Shown: positions 6,549 through 13,552, counted from the first letter of the stretch. The stretch is 14,196 nucleotides of DNA from Kuafuiihalomonas sp964477875 (GCA_964477875.1 CAYZFR010000101.1:1-14196); one strand, 5' to 3'. A program made the numbers and translations. The notes: generated by a model from the sequence alone, not told the origin.

Positions 6549-8866
6549 GGCTCCAGTACGTCCGCAAACTCGCGCTCCAGGGAGGCGGTCCGCTCTTGGA
6601 ACTCGTTGATGAGCTTGGTCACCTTTTGGGTCTCTTCCTGTTTACGGGCCCAGGCGACGTCGATCAGACCGACGTCGGCCTCGCGGATCAAGGACTCGAA
6701 TTTGCCGTCCACCGCCCCGAGCGTGCGCTGGGATACCGGCCCCAGAACCTGCTCGCTGTTGGCGGCCAGGCGCGCGAAGCGAGCCGCCTCTTCCTCCACC
6801 CGGGCCGACTCGGCCGTCAGCCGCTGGCGAAGCGCGGCCACCTGGCCGTCGATTCGAACCTGGACCCGATTTTCGAGCGAGGACAGCTCCTGCCGGAGGC
6901 CAGTCAGGGTCCGACGCTGCTGATCGAAACGGCTCAGGAGCCCGACCATGCCGGTAGAGGCTTCGTTCCGCCCCGGCTGCAGCGCCACCAGCATCCGATC
7001 ACGGGCCCGGATGAAATCGTCGGCCAGGCGCTTGCCCTGAGAGGCCCCGGCGTCGCTCTCGGCCTGGACCGAGGCCCGACGGATCTCGGCCAACAAGACC
7101 TCGAGCTGCCCCTCCAGCCTCGCGACCGCACGGCGGGACTTCTCGATCCGCCCCTCCACCGTCTCCTGGGCCTCCAGGCTCAGGGTGGCGCGATTCTCCG
7201 CCAACCAGCGCCGCACCGCCTGGAGCTCGGCGCGCATCGAAGACACGCGGTAGGTGAGGCGATAGGCCTGAAGGCTGGTCTGCTGGTACGCCTCGCTGAG
7301 CGCGGTCCGAGCACCGGCCACCGCGAGGGCGTCGGCGGGGAGGGCGCGAATGTCGCCGGCCAGGCGCCGGACCTCGGCCCAGCGCTCATCGACCGTCGCC
7401 GCGTCGGCCCCGGCCAGGAGGGGTCGAACCGCACGGTGCTCCAGCTCCAGCAGGCGAAGCTCATTGGCGAGCCACCGGTTGTGCAGGCTCAGCATCTGGT
7501 CCCTGAGGGCGGACAGACTGGGGAACATGCGGAAGCGCTGCTCGCCGGCCAAGGCGACCTCCAGCATCGCGATCAGCTCGCGGCTCTCGGCCAGGTCCTG
7601 CTGCGCCTCCGCGAGGTCGCGCTCCACGAGCAGGACGCGCTGCATCCCGTCCTCTTCCATCACGTACTCGACTGCGAGCTCGGGCAAGCCGGAGTTCCGC
7701 GGATCCTCGCCCTCCAGCTCCCGCTCCACGATCTCGTCGAAAAAGGCCTGGGTGTCTTCGCGGCTCCGCACGAAGGCCTCGAGCTGGCGTCTCGAAGCGG
7801 CGTAGCGATCCACCACCGATTCGAAGGTCTCGTAGGCGGTCTCGGGAGCGCCGAGTCGTATCTGCAGGTTGCCCTGCAGAAGTCGGGCCTGCGGATAGAG
7901 GCGAGGCCCGGGGGCGGTGGCCATCAGAAGCTCGGTCGACAGCAGCGCCTGCTCCAAGGCTTCCCGCCGGGCCGCCTCGTCTTCGGCCTCGTTGGCCGCC
8001 TTCACGTGGGCCCACGCCGTCTCGAAGAGCATGTCCGAAAAGTGGGGACTGGACTCGTCGATCTCGGCATAGGCGGCGGCGCTCTCCTCGATCTGGCCCC
8101 GCTCCTGGAACAGACGGCCCAGCGACAGCTTAACGAGGTCGGCGAGGGGACCGGATTCGATCAACGAATCGGTCCGACGAAACTGCTGGATGGCGCCTTC
8201 GAGGTCCCCCTGCCGCACGAGGGTGACGCCGGCGTAATAGGAGGCCTTTGGCCCGAGCTCGGAGTTGGCGGGGACGCCCTGAAAGAGGCGGAGGGCTCGG
8301 TTCAGCGAGGCCGGGTCTCCCAGGGCGTAGAGGGTCTTGCCGTGGAGGTAGTCGACCTCGGGCCCCGCGAGGCCGCCCGCCTCTCGGAGGCGAGCGATGT
8401 ACTGGTCGACGCCACTCAGGTCCTGGGTCCGGTTGGCGATGTCGAGCAAGCCTTGCACGACCTCGACCAGGCGCTCTCCTCGGACTTTGTACAGGAGCTG
8501 CTGATAGTAGCGCTCGGCGCTCCCGAAGTTGCGGGACAGCCTCAGCGCCTCGGCGAGGAGGAATACGGCCTCGTCGTAGCGCGGATGACTCCGGTTGGCG
8601 TCGGTCTCGACGACGTCGAGGAGGAAGACGGCTGCTCGCCAGTAGTCTTCGACCAGGATGTGAACCTCGGCGTCGGCCAGTCGCTGCTCGAAGGCGGCGG
8701 AAGCGTTGGCCCCCAGACCGACGCTGGCCGACTCGCGGGCCCGGCGCAAGTCGACCTGCATCTGGCCAATGGCGCCGTCGACTTGGTCGGCGGCGGTGCG
8801 GGCTTCAGCCTCGCTGAGCTCCGGAGGAGGAGCCGCCGCCAGCGCGATGACGAGCGCGAAGCTCAC
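6545..8866 (-). CDS. Exported TPR plus coiled-coil protein, probable extra component of the Glt-like operon
   Basis: This 773-residue protein starts at a GTG that overlaps the upstream stop (GTGA at 8866-8863). An in-frame stop at 8878-8876 leaves no other start close by. The N-terminus (MSFALVIALAAAPPP) looks like a short signal peptide with no basic n-region, so export is likely but not certain. Residues about 25-365 are TPR-like helical hairpins (ILVEDYWRAAVFLLDVV, EAVFLLAEALRLSRNFGSA, YYAGVTLVRQGDLEGAIQQF). Residues about 400-770 are long amphipathic helices rich in Glu, Arg, Leu and Ala that should form coiled coils (EAQQDLAESRELIAMLEVAL, RVEEEAARFARLAANSEQVL). GltC of M. xanthus is also a TPR protein, but I cannot show orthology. 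A periplasmic scaffold partner of the next gene (gltD-like) is inferred from the overlapping starts. Confidence 0.7.
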   Translation of the reverse strand: MSFALVIALAAAPPPELSEAEARTAADQVDGAIGQMQVDLRRARESASVGLGANASAAFEQRLADAEVHILVEDYWRAAVFLLDVVETDANRSHPRYDEAVFLLAEALRLSRNFGSAERYYQQLLYKVRGERLVEVVQGLLDIANRTQDLSGVDQYIARLREAGGLAGPEVDYLHGKTLYALGDPASLNRALRLFQGVPANSELGPKASYYAGVTLVRQGDLEGAIQQFRRTDSLIESGPLADLVKLSLGRLFQERGQIEESAAAYAEIDESSPHFSDMLFETAWAHVKAANEAEDEAARREALEQALLSTELLMATAPGPRLYPQARLLQGNLQIRLGAPETAYETFESVVDRYAASRRQLEAFVRSREDTQAFFDEIVERELEGEDPRNSGLPELAVEYVMEEDGMQRVLLVERDLAEAQQDLAESRELIAMLEVALAGEQRFRMFPSLSALRDQMLSLHNRWLANELRLLELEHRAVRPLLAGADAATVDERWAEVRRLAGDIRALPADALAVAGARTALSEAYQQTSLQAYRLTYRVSSMRAELQAVRRWLAENRATLSLEAQETVEGRIEKSRRAVARLEGQLEVLLAEIRRASVQAESDAGASQGKRLADDFIRARDRMLVALQPGRNEASTGMVGLLSRFDQQRRTLTGLRQELSSLENRVQVRIDGQVAALRQRLTAESARVEEEAARFARLAANSEQVLGPVSQRTLGAVDGKFESLIREADVGLIDVAWARKQEETQKVTKLINEFQERTASLEREFADVLEP

Positions 8867-9693
8867 GAGCCGGCCTCACCGTCGGCCGGCGCTTCGCCGT
8901 CGTCGCTGGGCGAACGAACGTCCTGCTTGGTCTCGACGTCGTAGCGGATCGCCACCCGGTCCTGCAGGTCGGTCGTGAAGCCGCCCTTCTCGTACGCGAC
9001 CGCACGCACCGTCGTGACCTTGCCCTCCTCGGCCGTGAAGGCGTAGCTCGACTGAATCTTGAAGGTGTAGCCCCGCAGATAGGAGAAGACGCCGTAGCCG
9101 TTGCCGCGGAACAGCATGTAGACGGACAGGTTGTGGTTTCCGGGGACGATGGAGCCGTCGAACAGCTCGATCTCCCTCCGATCGTCGACGCCCGGATCAC
9201 CCGAGGTCTTGTTGATGAGCGGCGAGCCATCGAGGGCGTAGCTCAGCTCCTCCAGCTTGAACGCCGAGCCCATGTCGTTGCGGTGCACGATGCGGGCGCG
9301 GGCCCCGGAGATGACGCCGTTGAGGACAGTCTCTCTGAGAAGCAGCAACCGCGCCTTGCTCCGAAAGATGCGCTCCTTCAGCTCGTTGACCTGCTCTTCC
9401 AGGCCGCGAAGCCGAACCGCGTAGTCGGTGTCTTCGATCGAGGGCCGGAAAGGGGCGACGGCCCGTTCTTCGTCTTCGGTCTCGGGTTCGGCCTCGGGAT
9501 AGGCCTCGGTCTCGGGATCGGCCCCGGTCTCGAGGTCGGCCTCGGGTTCGGCCCGGGACCCGTCGTTCGCCTCGGTCTCGGCCGGCGCCCCATCGTTCAG
9601 CTCGGAGCCGGGCTCGCTCTGTGCCCAGACGTTCGAAGGCGCGAGCGCCAGCATCAGGGAGAGGACCGGAGACAGCAGCTTGACTTCCATCAT
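8863..9693 (-). CDS. Exported acidic coiled-coil/beta protein heading the Glt-like operon
   Basis: With the ATG at 9693 this is a 276-residue protein. An ATG at 9735 in the same frame would add 14 charged residues ahead of the signal peptide, and its GAAGG lies too close to that codon, so I prefer the inner start. Order of parts: signal peptide (MMEVKLLSPVLSLMLALAPS, cleavage near VWA|QS); a strongly acidic Glu/Asp/Pro linker; a short coiled coil (RLRGLEEQVNELKERIFRSK); and a probable beta-sandwich of about 125 residues with IVHRNDMGSAFKLEEL, IVPGNHNLSVYMLFRGNGYG, YLRGYTFKIQSSYAFTAEEG and YEKGGFTTDLQDR. This family is familiar to me from myxobacterial genomes, where it is sometimes labelled dihydrolipoamide acetyltransferase. 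No lipoyl or acyltransferase motif is visible, and I reject that name. First in the operon; function unknown. Confidence 0.7.
   Translation of the reverse strand: MMEVKLLSPVLSLMLALAPSNVWAQSEPGSELNDGAPAETEANDGSRAEPEADLETGADPETEAYPEAEPETEDEERAVAPFRPSIEDTDYAVRLRGLEEQVNELKERIFRSKARLLLLRETVLNGVISGARARIVHRNDMGSAFKLEELSYALDGSPLINKTSGDPGVDDRREIELFDGSIVPGNHNLSVYMLFRGNGYGVFSYLRGYTFKIQSSYAFTAEEGKVTTVRAVAYEKGGFTTDLQDRVAIRYDVETKQDVRSPSDDGEAPADGEAGS
9466..9585 (-). repeat. Degenerate acidic-linker repeat
   Basis: The coding strand repeats short GAG/GAC/GCC/CCC patterns giving an ETE, EPE, EAEPE-type linker between the signal peptide and the coiled coil of the first operon gene. The 13-mer CTCGGGTTCGGCC recurs exactly 60 bases apart (9481-9493 and 9541-9553), suggesting growth by duplication. 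It is low-complexity coding sequence and not an independent element. Confidence 0.6.
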
Positions 9694-9701
9694 GTTTACC
9701 C

Positions 9702-9717
9702 GACGGGTTTGCCCGTC
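9702..9717. promoter_or_regulatory. 6-bp perfect inverted repeat just upstream of the operon start
   Basis: GACGGG (9702-9707) and CCCGTC (9712-9717) pair perfectly around a 4-base loop. The repeat lies nine bases before the chosen ATG at 9693 of the first Glt-like operon gene. In mRNA it would form a small GC-rich hairpin in the leader, or in DNA a candidate operator. A weak minus-strand -10-like TAGGCT (9731-9726) sits just upstream with a poor -35; I give that promoter little weight. If translation instead began at 9735, the repeat would be coding. Confidence 0.4.
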
Positions 9718-9807
9718 TCGCGGTGAGCCTAGCATCCTTCGGGCACGACCATAACGGCCCTCTTAGCGGAGGCCGGGGCTGTCCGAAAGGTGGCTCTCGA
9801 CCCATCA

Positions 9808-9834
9808 GATGCGTTGCCAGCGGCGCTGCGCATC
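9808..9834. promoter_or_regulatory. Nested inverted repeat between divergent genes
   Basis: Outer arms GATGCG (9808-9813) and CGCATC (9829-9834) enclose inner arms CAGCG (9818-9822) and CGCTG (9824-9828) around a single G. The right arms are contiguous; the left arms are separated by TTGC. The structure could be an operator shared by the Glt-like operon (leftward) and the DUF5522 gene (rightward), or a hairpin in the DUF5522 leader 15 bases from its GTG. No T-run follows it on either strand, so it does not look like an intrinsic terminator. Confidence 0.45.
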
Positions 9835-9848
9835 GCTAGCCCCATCGG

Positions 9849-10058
9849 GTGGACGGCGAAGAACTAGAGGCCGAGCGAAAGCGCCGTCACGAGCGAGCGA
9901 GCGAAGCGGGTGAGCCAGGCTACATGGACCCGCAGAGCGGGCTCTTCGTCCTGACCGGGACCTTCTTGGCGTCTCGGGGTCGCTGCTGCGGCTCGGGATG
10001 CCGGCACTGCCCCTATCCCCCTGAAGAGCAGGCTCGAGCGGGTCGTCCGAAGCGTTGA
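9849..10058 (+). CDS. DUF5522 family small cysteine-cluster protein
   Basis: This 69-residue protein has a charged helical N-terminus and the DUF5522 core: GYMDPQSGLFVLTGTFL followed by RGRCCGSGCRHCPY. Four cysteines (46, 47, 51, 54) in a CC-x3-C-x2-C arrangement suggest metal binding, but no function is established that I know of. The GTG at 9849 is the only usable start, because a TAG lies in frame at 9837-9839 and the next Met falls inside the conserved core. No strong Shine-Dalgarno is visible. The stop is five bases from the convergent regulator gene. The family call is confident and the metal-binding role is an inference. Confidence 0.8.
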   Translation: MDGEELEAERKRRHERASEAGEPGYMDPQSGLFVLTGTFLASRGRCCGSGCRHCPYPPEEQARAGRPKR

Positions 10059-10063
10059 GCGCC

Positions 10064-11281
10064 TCAGGGCGAGGTCAGACGGACGCTCAGCCTCGGGTCC
10101 ACCCGGTATCCGCTGCGGTCACCGATCAGCGCAGGTCCGAATCCCATCTTTCGGAGGGTCGAGATCGCGACCTTGAGTCGATTCTTGGCCGAGGCTTCCC
10201 GGATGTGCTGGTCGGGCCAACCGGCGGCGAAGAGCTCTTGGGCCGGGATGGGGCGCCCGGGTCGCTCCAGGCGGTGCCGGGCGAGGGCGACGACCAGGCG
10301 CCGCAGTACCGGGCGCCGGCGGCAGTCTACGGGCTCGCCACCCGGCATGCGGAACCATGCCCCATCCTCCGACACCAACGCCACCGCTTCCCCCGCGGCG
10401 GCGACGGGCTCCTGGAGGCTACGCCGGAGAAAGGCGGACAGGACGACGTGGTCCACGGCGAAGCGCCCCCAGGGACCTCCCGAGGCCAACAGGCTCCGTT
10501 CCGCGCTCCGGGCCGCCATCTGGTCTTGGTCCCGGCGGGCGGTGGCGAGATCGATGAACGCTTGGGCGAGCTGAAGAAGCGGCATCGCGTCGGGCCAGTC
10601 GGCGGCGGCCACGCAGGCGCTGCTCACCCGGCGCTGGGCCGAGGCGATGGCGCCCGAGCGAGCGTCGATGCTGGCCGCCAAGGCTTCCAGCCGGAGGGCC
10701 TCCTCGATCCGCTGAGCCCGCCAGGCCGCGTCGACGACCCGGCAGAGCTCCTCGGCCGCGAGGGCCGAACTTCCGGCCTCGACCCAGGCCCGATAGCCTC
10801 GGGCCCTCAGGGCGAGGGCTGGATCTTCGCACCGGGTCACCGCCGCCTCTGCGCTACGAAGTCGCGTGGCGGCAAGGACGTCGTCCCGGGAAATGAAGGC
10901 GGCCAGCCCGAGCCCCAGCATCACCTGGGCGTCGGTCCCCCGAGGTGTCCGAGCGAGGGCGCGTCGCAGCCAAAGCGTGGCGTCGTCGACCTGACCCTGG
11001 GCGAGGTGGAGTCGGCCCAGCGAGCTCGCCGCGCGGAACGCGGACGGGTCGCGCTCGTCGCGCAGCGAGTTCCAGGCTAGCTGCGACAAAGATGTCGCAC
11101 GTCGCAGGGCACCGCGGGCTTCCGCCCTGTCTGCCAAGTCGAGGGCGCGGGAGGCCCGATCCGACTCGAAACCCACATTTCGGGGCCAAGTCGACGCCGC
11201 GGCCCGCTGAGTCGTCTCGAATGCGATGACTCCGTTTCGTCCCACGCTCGCTATACCGAGCGGCCCGGACCATGGGTTCAC
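10064..11281 (-). CDS. TPR-helical protein with C-terminal winged-helix DNA-binding domain
   Basis: This 405-residue protein has a helical TPR-like region at about 40-300 (SLGRLHLAQGQVDDATLWLR, GYRAWVEAGSSALAAEE) and a C-terminal winged-helix domain at about 310-398. The latter contains RPVLRRLVVALARHRLE, LFAAGWPDQHI, the recognition-helix stretch KNRLKVAISTLRKMG and the wing LIGDRSGYRVDP. This fold resembles OmpR/SARP-type DNA binding, but there is no receiver domain ahead of it. It is therefore a probable one-component transcription regulator, cytoplasmic, with an unknown signal. The GTG start at 11281 overlaps the stop of the deoxyhypusine-synthase-like gene (GTGA), implying coupled translation. 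An ATG or GTG further in cannot be excluded, since the first 35 residues look poorly structured. The target is unknown. Confidence 0.72.
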   Translation of the reverse strand: MNPWSGPLGIASVGRNGVIAFETTQRAAASTWPRNVGFESDRASRALDLADRAEARGALRRATSLSQLAWNSLRDERDPSAFRAASSLGRLHLAQGQVDDATLWLRRALARTPRGTDAQVMLGLGLAAFISRDDVLAATRLRSAEAAVTRCEDPALALRARGYRAWVEAGSSALAAEELCRVVDAAWRAQRIEEALRLEALAASIDARSGAIASAQRRVSSACVAAADWPDAMPLLQLAQAFIDLATARRDQDQMAARSAERSLLASGGPWGRFAVDHVVLSAFLRRSLQEPVAAAGEAVALVSEDGAWFRMPGGEPVDCRRRPVLRRLVVALARHRLERPGRPIPAQELFAAGWPDQHIREASAKNRLKVAISTLRKMGFGPALIGDRSGYRVDPRLSVRLTSP

Positions 11282-12252
11282 TCACCCAGCAAATAGGCGA
11301 AGATCAGCGGAGCCACGATCGTGGCGTCAGACTGGATCATGAATTTTGGCGTATCGACATCCAGCTTGCCCCACGTGATCTTTTCGTTGGGGACCGCGCC
11401 CGAGTAGCCGCCGTAGCTGGTCACCGCGTCCGAGATTTGGGCGAAGTAGCCCCAGCAGGGGACCTCCTTCATCTGCATGTCTTGGACGAGGCAAGGCACG
11501 GTGCATATCGCGAAGTCGCCGGCGATGCCGCCCCCGATCTGAAAGAAGCCTACCCCCGGTCGGCCCCCCGCCGTCGTGTCGAGGTACCAGTGCATCAAGT
11601 GTTCAAACTGCTCCGTCCCCGTCTTCACACAGGCGTGTTTCGGCCCTTCGTCCCGCATGATGGCGCCCGAGAAGAGATTGCCGGTGGTGCTGTCCTCCCA
11701 GCCCGGCGTGTAGACCGGAATGCCCTTCTCCTTGGCCGCCATCAACCAGCTCTCTTCGGGCGGGAGCTGAAAGTGAGGCGAGAGAGAGGGATCGTCGAGG
11801 ACCTCGTACAAGAACTCGGCGGGCGTCCGGCTGACCCTCGCCCGAGAGGCCTCCGACCAGCGCTGGATGAGCCGGGCCTCGAGCTGTCGCATCACCGTCT
11901 CCGGGATGCAGATATCGGTGACTCGATTCATGCCCCGGTCGAAGAGCGCCTTTTCGTCCGCGGCCGACAGGGCCCGCCAGTGGGGGATGCGCTCGTATTC
12001 GTCGATCGACAGGAGAGCGAAGACGTCCTCCTCCAGGTTCGCGCCGGTGCAGGAGATGGCGTGGACCATGTCGCGACGGATGAGAGGCGCCAAGGTCCGA
12101 CCGATCTGGGAGGTCGACATGGCGCCGGCGAGGGTCACGAGCATCTTTCCTCCCCTCGCGAGGTGCGTCTCCCACGCCCTGGCCGCCTCGACCAGCTCCA
12201 GGGCGTTGAAGTGAAGGAAGTGGCGGTCGAGGAAAGCGCGCACCGAGCTCAT
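11278..12252 (-). CDS. Deoxyhypusine synthase family protein
   Basis: From the ATG at 12252 the protein is 324 residues, beginning MSSVRAFLDRHFLHFNA. Family signatures: GKMLVTLAGAMSTSQIG, ISCTGANLEEDVF, YTPGWEDSTTGN, FFQIGGGIAGDF and the C-terminal active-site segment SGAVPNEKITWGK. The Lys of WGK (K296) aligns with the catalytic Lys that forms the enzyme-aminobutyl intermediate; E290 and W294 align with spermidine-site residues. By my alignment, Tyr283 replaces the Asp that contacts spermidine in human DHS. Eukaryotic and archaeal DHS modify eIF5A/aIF5A; bacteria lack that substrate, so the reaction here may be a polyamine aminobutyl transfer such as homospermidine formation. An upstream TTG at 12291 would add 13 unlike residues. 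Preceded by a diguanylate cyclase gene (43-base gap) and overlapping the regulator gene. Confidence 0.85.
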   Translation of the reverse strand: MSSVRAFLDRHFLHFNALELVEAARAWETHLARGGKMLVTLAGAMSTSQIGRTLAPLIRRDMVHAISCTGANLEEDVFALLSIDEYERIPHWRALSAADEKALFDRGMNRVTDICIPETVMRQLEARLIQRWSEASRARVSRTPAEFLYEVLDDPSLSPHFQLPPEESWLMAAKEKGIPVYTPGWEDSTTGNLFSGAIMRDEGPKHACVKTGTEQFEHLMHWYLDTTAGGRPGVGFFQIGGGIAGDFAICTVPCLVQDMQMKEVPCWGYFAQISDAVTSYGGYSGAVPNEKITWGKLDVDTPKFMIQSDATIVAPLIFAYLLGE

Positions 12253-12263
12253 GAGGACCGGCA

Positions 12264-12301
12264 GCCTGAAGGATCGACCTCGACCGCACAAGCCTTCAGG
12301 C
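12264..12301. promoter_or_regulatory. 9-bp perfect inverted repeat between the GGDEF and DHS-like genes
   Basis: GCCTGAAGG (12264-12272) and CCTTCAGGC (12293-12301) are perfectly complementary with a 20-base loop. The right arm covers the stop codon of the diguanylate cyclase gene and the left arm ends 12 bases before the DHS-like ATG. No T-tract follows on the minus strand, which argues against an intrinsic terminator. It could act as an mRNA-processing or translation-control hairpin, or be chance; its exact symmetry in a 43-base spacer is why I list it. Confidence 0.4.
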
Positions 12302-13483
12302 GCTCGAGGGGGGCTCGAGCGGAAGCTTGGACCAGCGGGCGACTTGATTGCGGCCTCGATGCTTGGCTCCGTACAGCGCCCGGTCGGCCCGCTCGAGGAG
12401 TTGGACGGCGTCGATCTCGCCGGCGAGGCTGGCCACGCCGATGGAGGCGGTGATGGTCAGCCTGCGGCCGTCGTCCAGCTGCATCGGCGCGGCTGCCAGG
12501 CGCTCTCGAAAAATCTCCAGGCGCTTTCGCGCCCCCCACTCCGTGTGATTGGGCAGCGCGACCAAGAACTCCTCGCCGCCATGGCGGGCGAGGAGCGTCG
12601 ACTTCTCCTTGAAGGTCTCGACCAGCTTGTCCGACACGAACACGAGGGCGTCGTCACCGACGCCATGGCCGAAGCGATCGTTGACGCTCTTGAAGTAGTC
12701 GATGTCGACCATACCCACCGACAGGGGCTCTCCCGTCAGCCGCGAGACCATGAGCTCCTGCTCCAGTCGGGCCTGCAGGCCTCGACGGTTGAGCAGCCGC
12801 GTGAGCGGATCGGTGACGCTCTGGGCTTCGGTCTCGAGCAGCTTCTCCCGCAGGCTCTTGATCTGCTCGCCCATCGCCTGCAGCTGGGACTGGCTGCGGG
12901 CCTTCCGAGCATCGAGCTGGCGCGTGACGGTGTCGACCGCTTTCTCGGCCACGTGACGCAGTTCCGTGACGTCGTCGGAGGACACGGCCTGGCCGAGGGT
13001 CTGAAACACTTCCCTCAGCTCATCATCTTCTTGAAGGTCTTCCTGCACGCTCGCTCTCACCCGCTCGACGAGGCGAAGAAAGGCTGACTTCAAGGAGGGG
13101 AGGGTCGAGCGGACGAACTCGGCCTCGGCTCGACGCCGCCGGAAGAGAAACTCGACGGTGTCGGTCAGGTTGGGGCTGTTCGGGTAGATGGGGGGCGGGT
13201 CGCTCAGCGCGACGTCGGCCAGCTCGCGGTGGATCTCGGCCGGCGCCGAGCCCCCCAGCAAGTAGTCCTGGAGGCCGGCACATCGGGCTTGAAACGCATC
13301 CCGGGTGTGCTGGGGGATGCTGAAGGACTCGCGGCCGAAGAAATCCACGATGTCGGCCAGCGCTCGACGCGACTGTGAGACCGCGTGGTCCCCCATCATG
13401 AGATCCTCGGTGAAGCTCAGTCCCTGAGCGACGGTCCGCTCCTTCTTCCCCCGCAGCCAGCTCATGGTGCCCTGGATCCCCAT
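12296..13483 (-). CDS. Soluble GGDEF diguanylate cyclase
   Basis: This 395-residue protein makes cyclic-di-GMP from two GTP. The GGDEF domain spans about 220-385: DPLTRLLNRRGL at 225-236, metal-binding DIDYFKSVND at 260-269, the active signature GGEEF at 302-306, SIGVASL, and ADRALYGAKHRGRNQV near the end. All catalytic residues I can check are present. The usual inhibitory I-site RxxD is absent: positions 293-296 read EKST, so canonical product inhibition is not expected. The first 200 residues are helical with no membrane segment and match no sensor domain I recognise; a helical linker at about 185-222 (DARKARSQSQLQAMGEQIKS) leads into the catalytic domain. ATG 13483 has an AGAGG close upstream; Met7 is an alternative start. 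Probably heads the unit with the DHS-like and regulator genes. Confidence 0.9.
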   Translation of the reverse strand: MGIQGTMSWLRGKKERTVAQGLSFTEDLMMGDHAVSQSRRALADIVDFFGRESFSIPQHTRDAFQARCAGLQDYLLGGSAPAEIHRELADVALSDPPPIYPNSPNLTDTVEFLFRRRRAEAEFVRSTLPSLKSAFLRLVERVRASVQEDLQEDDELREVFQTLGQAVSSDDVTELRHVAEKAVDTVTRQLDARKARSQSQLQAMGEQIKSLREKLLETEAQSVTDPLTRLLNRRGLQARLEQELMVSRLTGEPLSVGMVDIDYFKSVNDRFGHGVGDDALVFVSDKLVETFKEKSTLLARHGGEEFLVALPNHTEWGARKRLEIFRERLAAAPMQLDDGRRLTITASIGVASLAGEIDAVQLLERADRALYGAKHRGRNQVARWSKLPLEPPSSA

Positions 13484-13496
13484 CGGCCTCTGGCCG
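13484..13496. promoter_or_regulatory. Short hairpin at the diguanylate cyclase start
   Basis: CGGCC (13484-13488) and GGCCG (13492-13496) pair around a 3-base loop directly before the ATG at 13483. Read on the minus strand, the loop and second arm contain the only ribosome-site-like sequence (AGAGG). A stable fold would mask the start, or it would favour initiation at the ATG for Met7 (13465). It is a small GC-rich palindrome and could be chance. Confidence 0.25.
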
Positions 13497-13552
13497 GCTT
13501 TGTTGACCGGGAAAGCTGGACGGGGGGCGGTAGGTGACCAACGCTGAAGGGC

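Noticed and set aside
6596..8944. Long open frame of 782 codons on the plus strand
   Set aside because: Antisense shadow of the TPR/coiled-coil gene, with compositional bias and no motif.
8863..9735. Naming the first operon gene dihydrolipoamide acetyltransferase
   Set aside because: No lipoyl domain, no catalytic HxxxD motif of the acyltransferase family, and a secretory signal. The label seems to come from similarity of the acidic low-complexity linker.
12253..12291. TTG start at 12291 for the DHS-like gene
   Set aside because: It would add 13 residues (MCGRGRSFRLPVL) unlike the family N-terminus. The ATG at 12252 gives the expected start.
12264..12301. Intrinsic terminator after the diguanylate cyclase gene
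   Set aside because: The hairpin has no T-run on the minus strand, and its loop of 20 bases is long.
11272..12453. Open frame of 393 codons on the plus strand
   Set aside because: It is antisense to the deoxyhypusine-synthase-like gene, whose family motifs are unmistakable, and also runs into the diguanylate cyclase gene.
13503..13535. Sigma-70-like promoter for slyX (TTGACC at 13503-13508)
   Set aside because: No acceptable -10 box lies at 16-18 bases; the nearest TA-containing hexamer is about 21 bases away.
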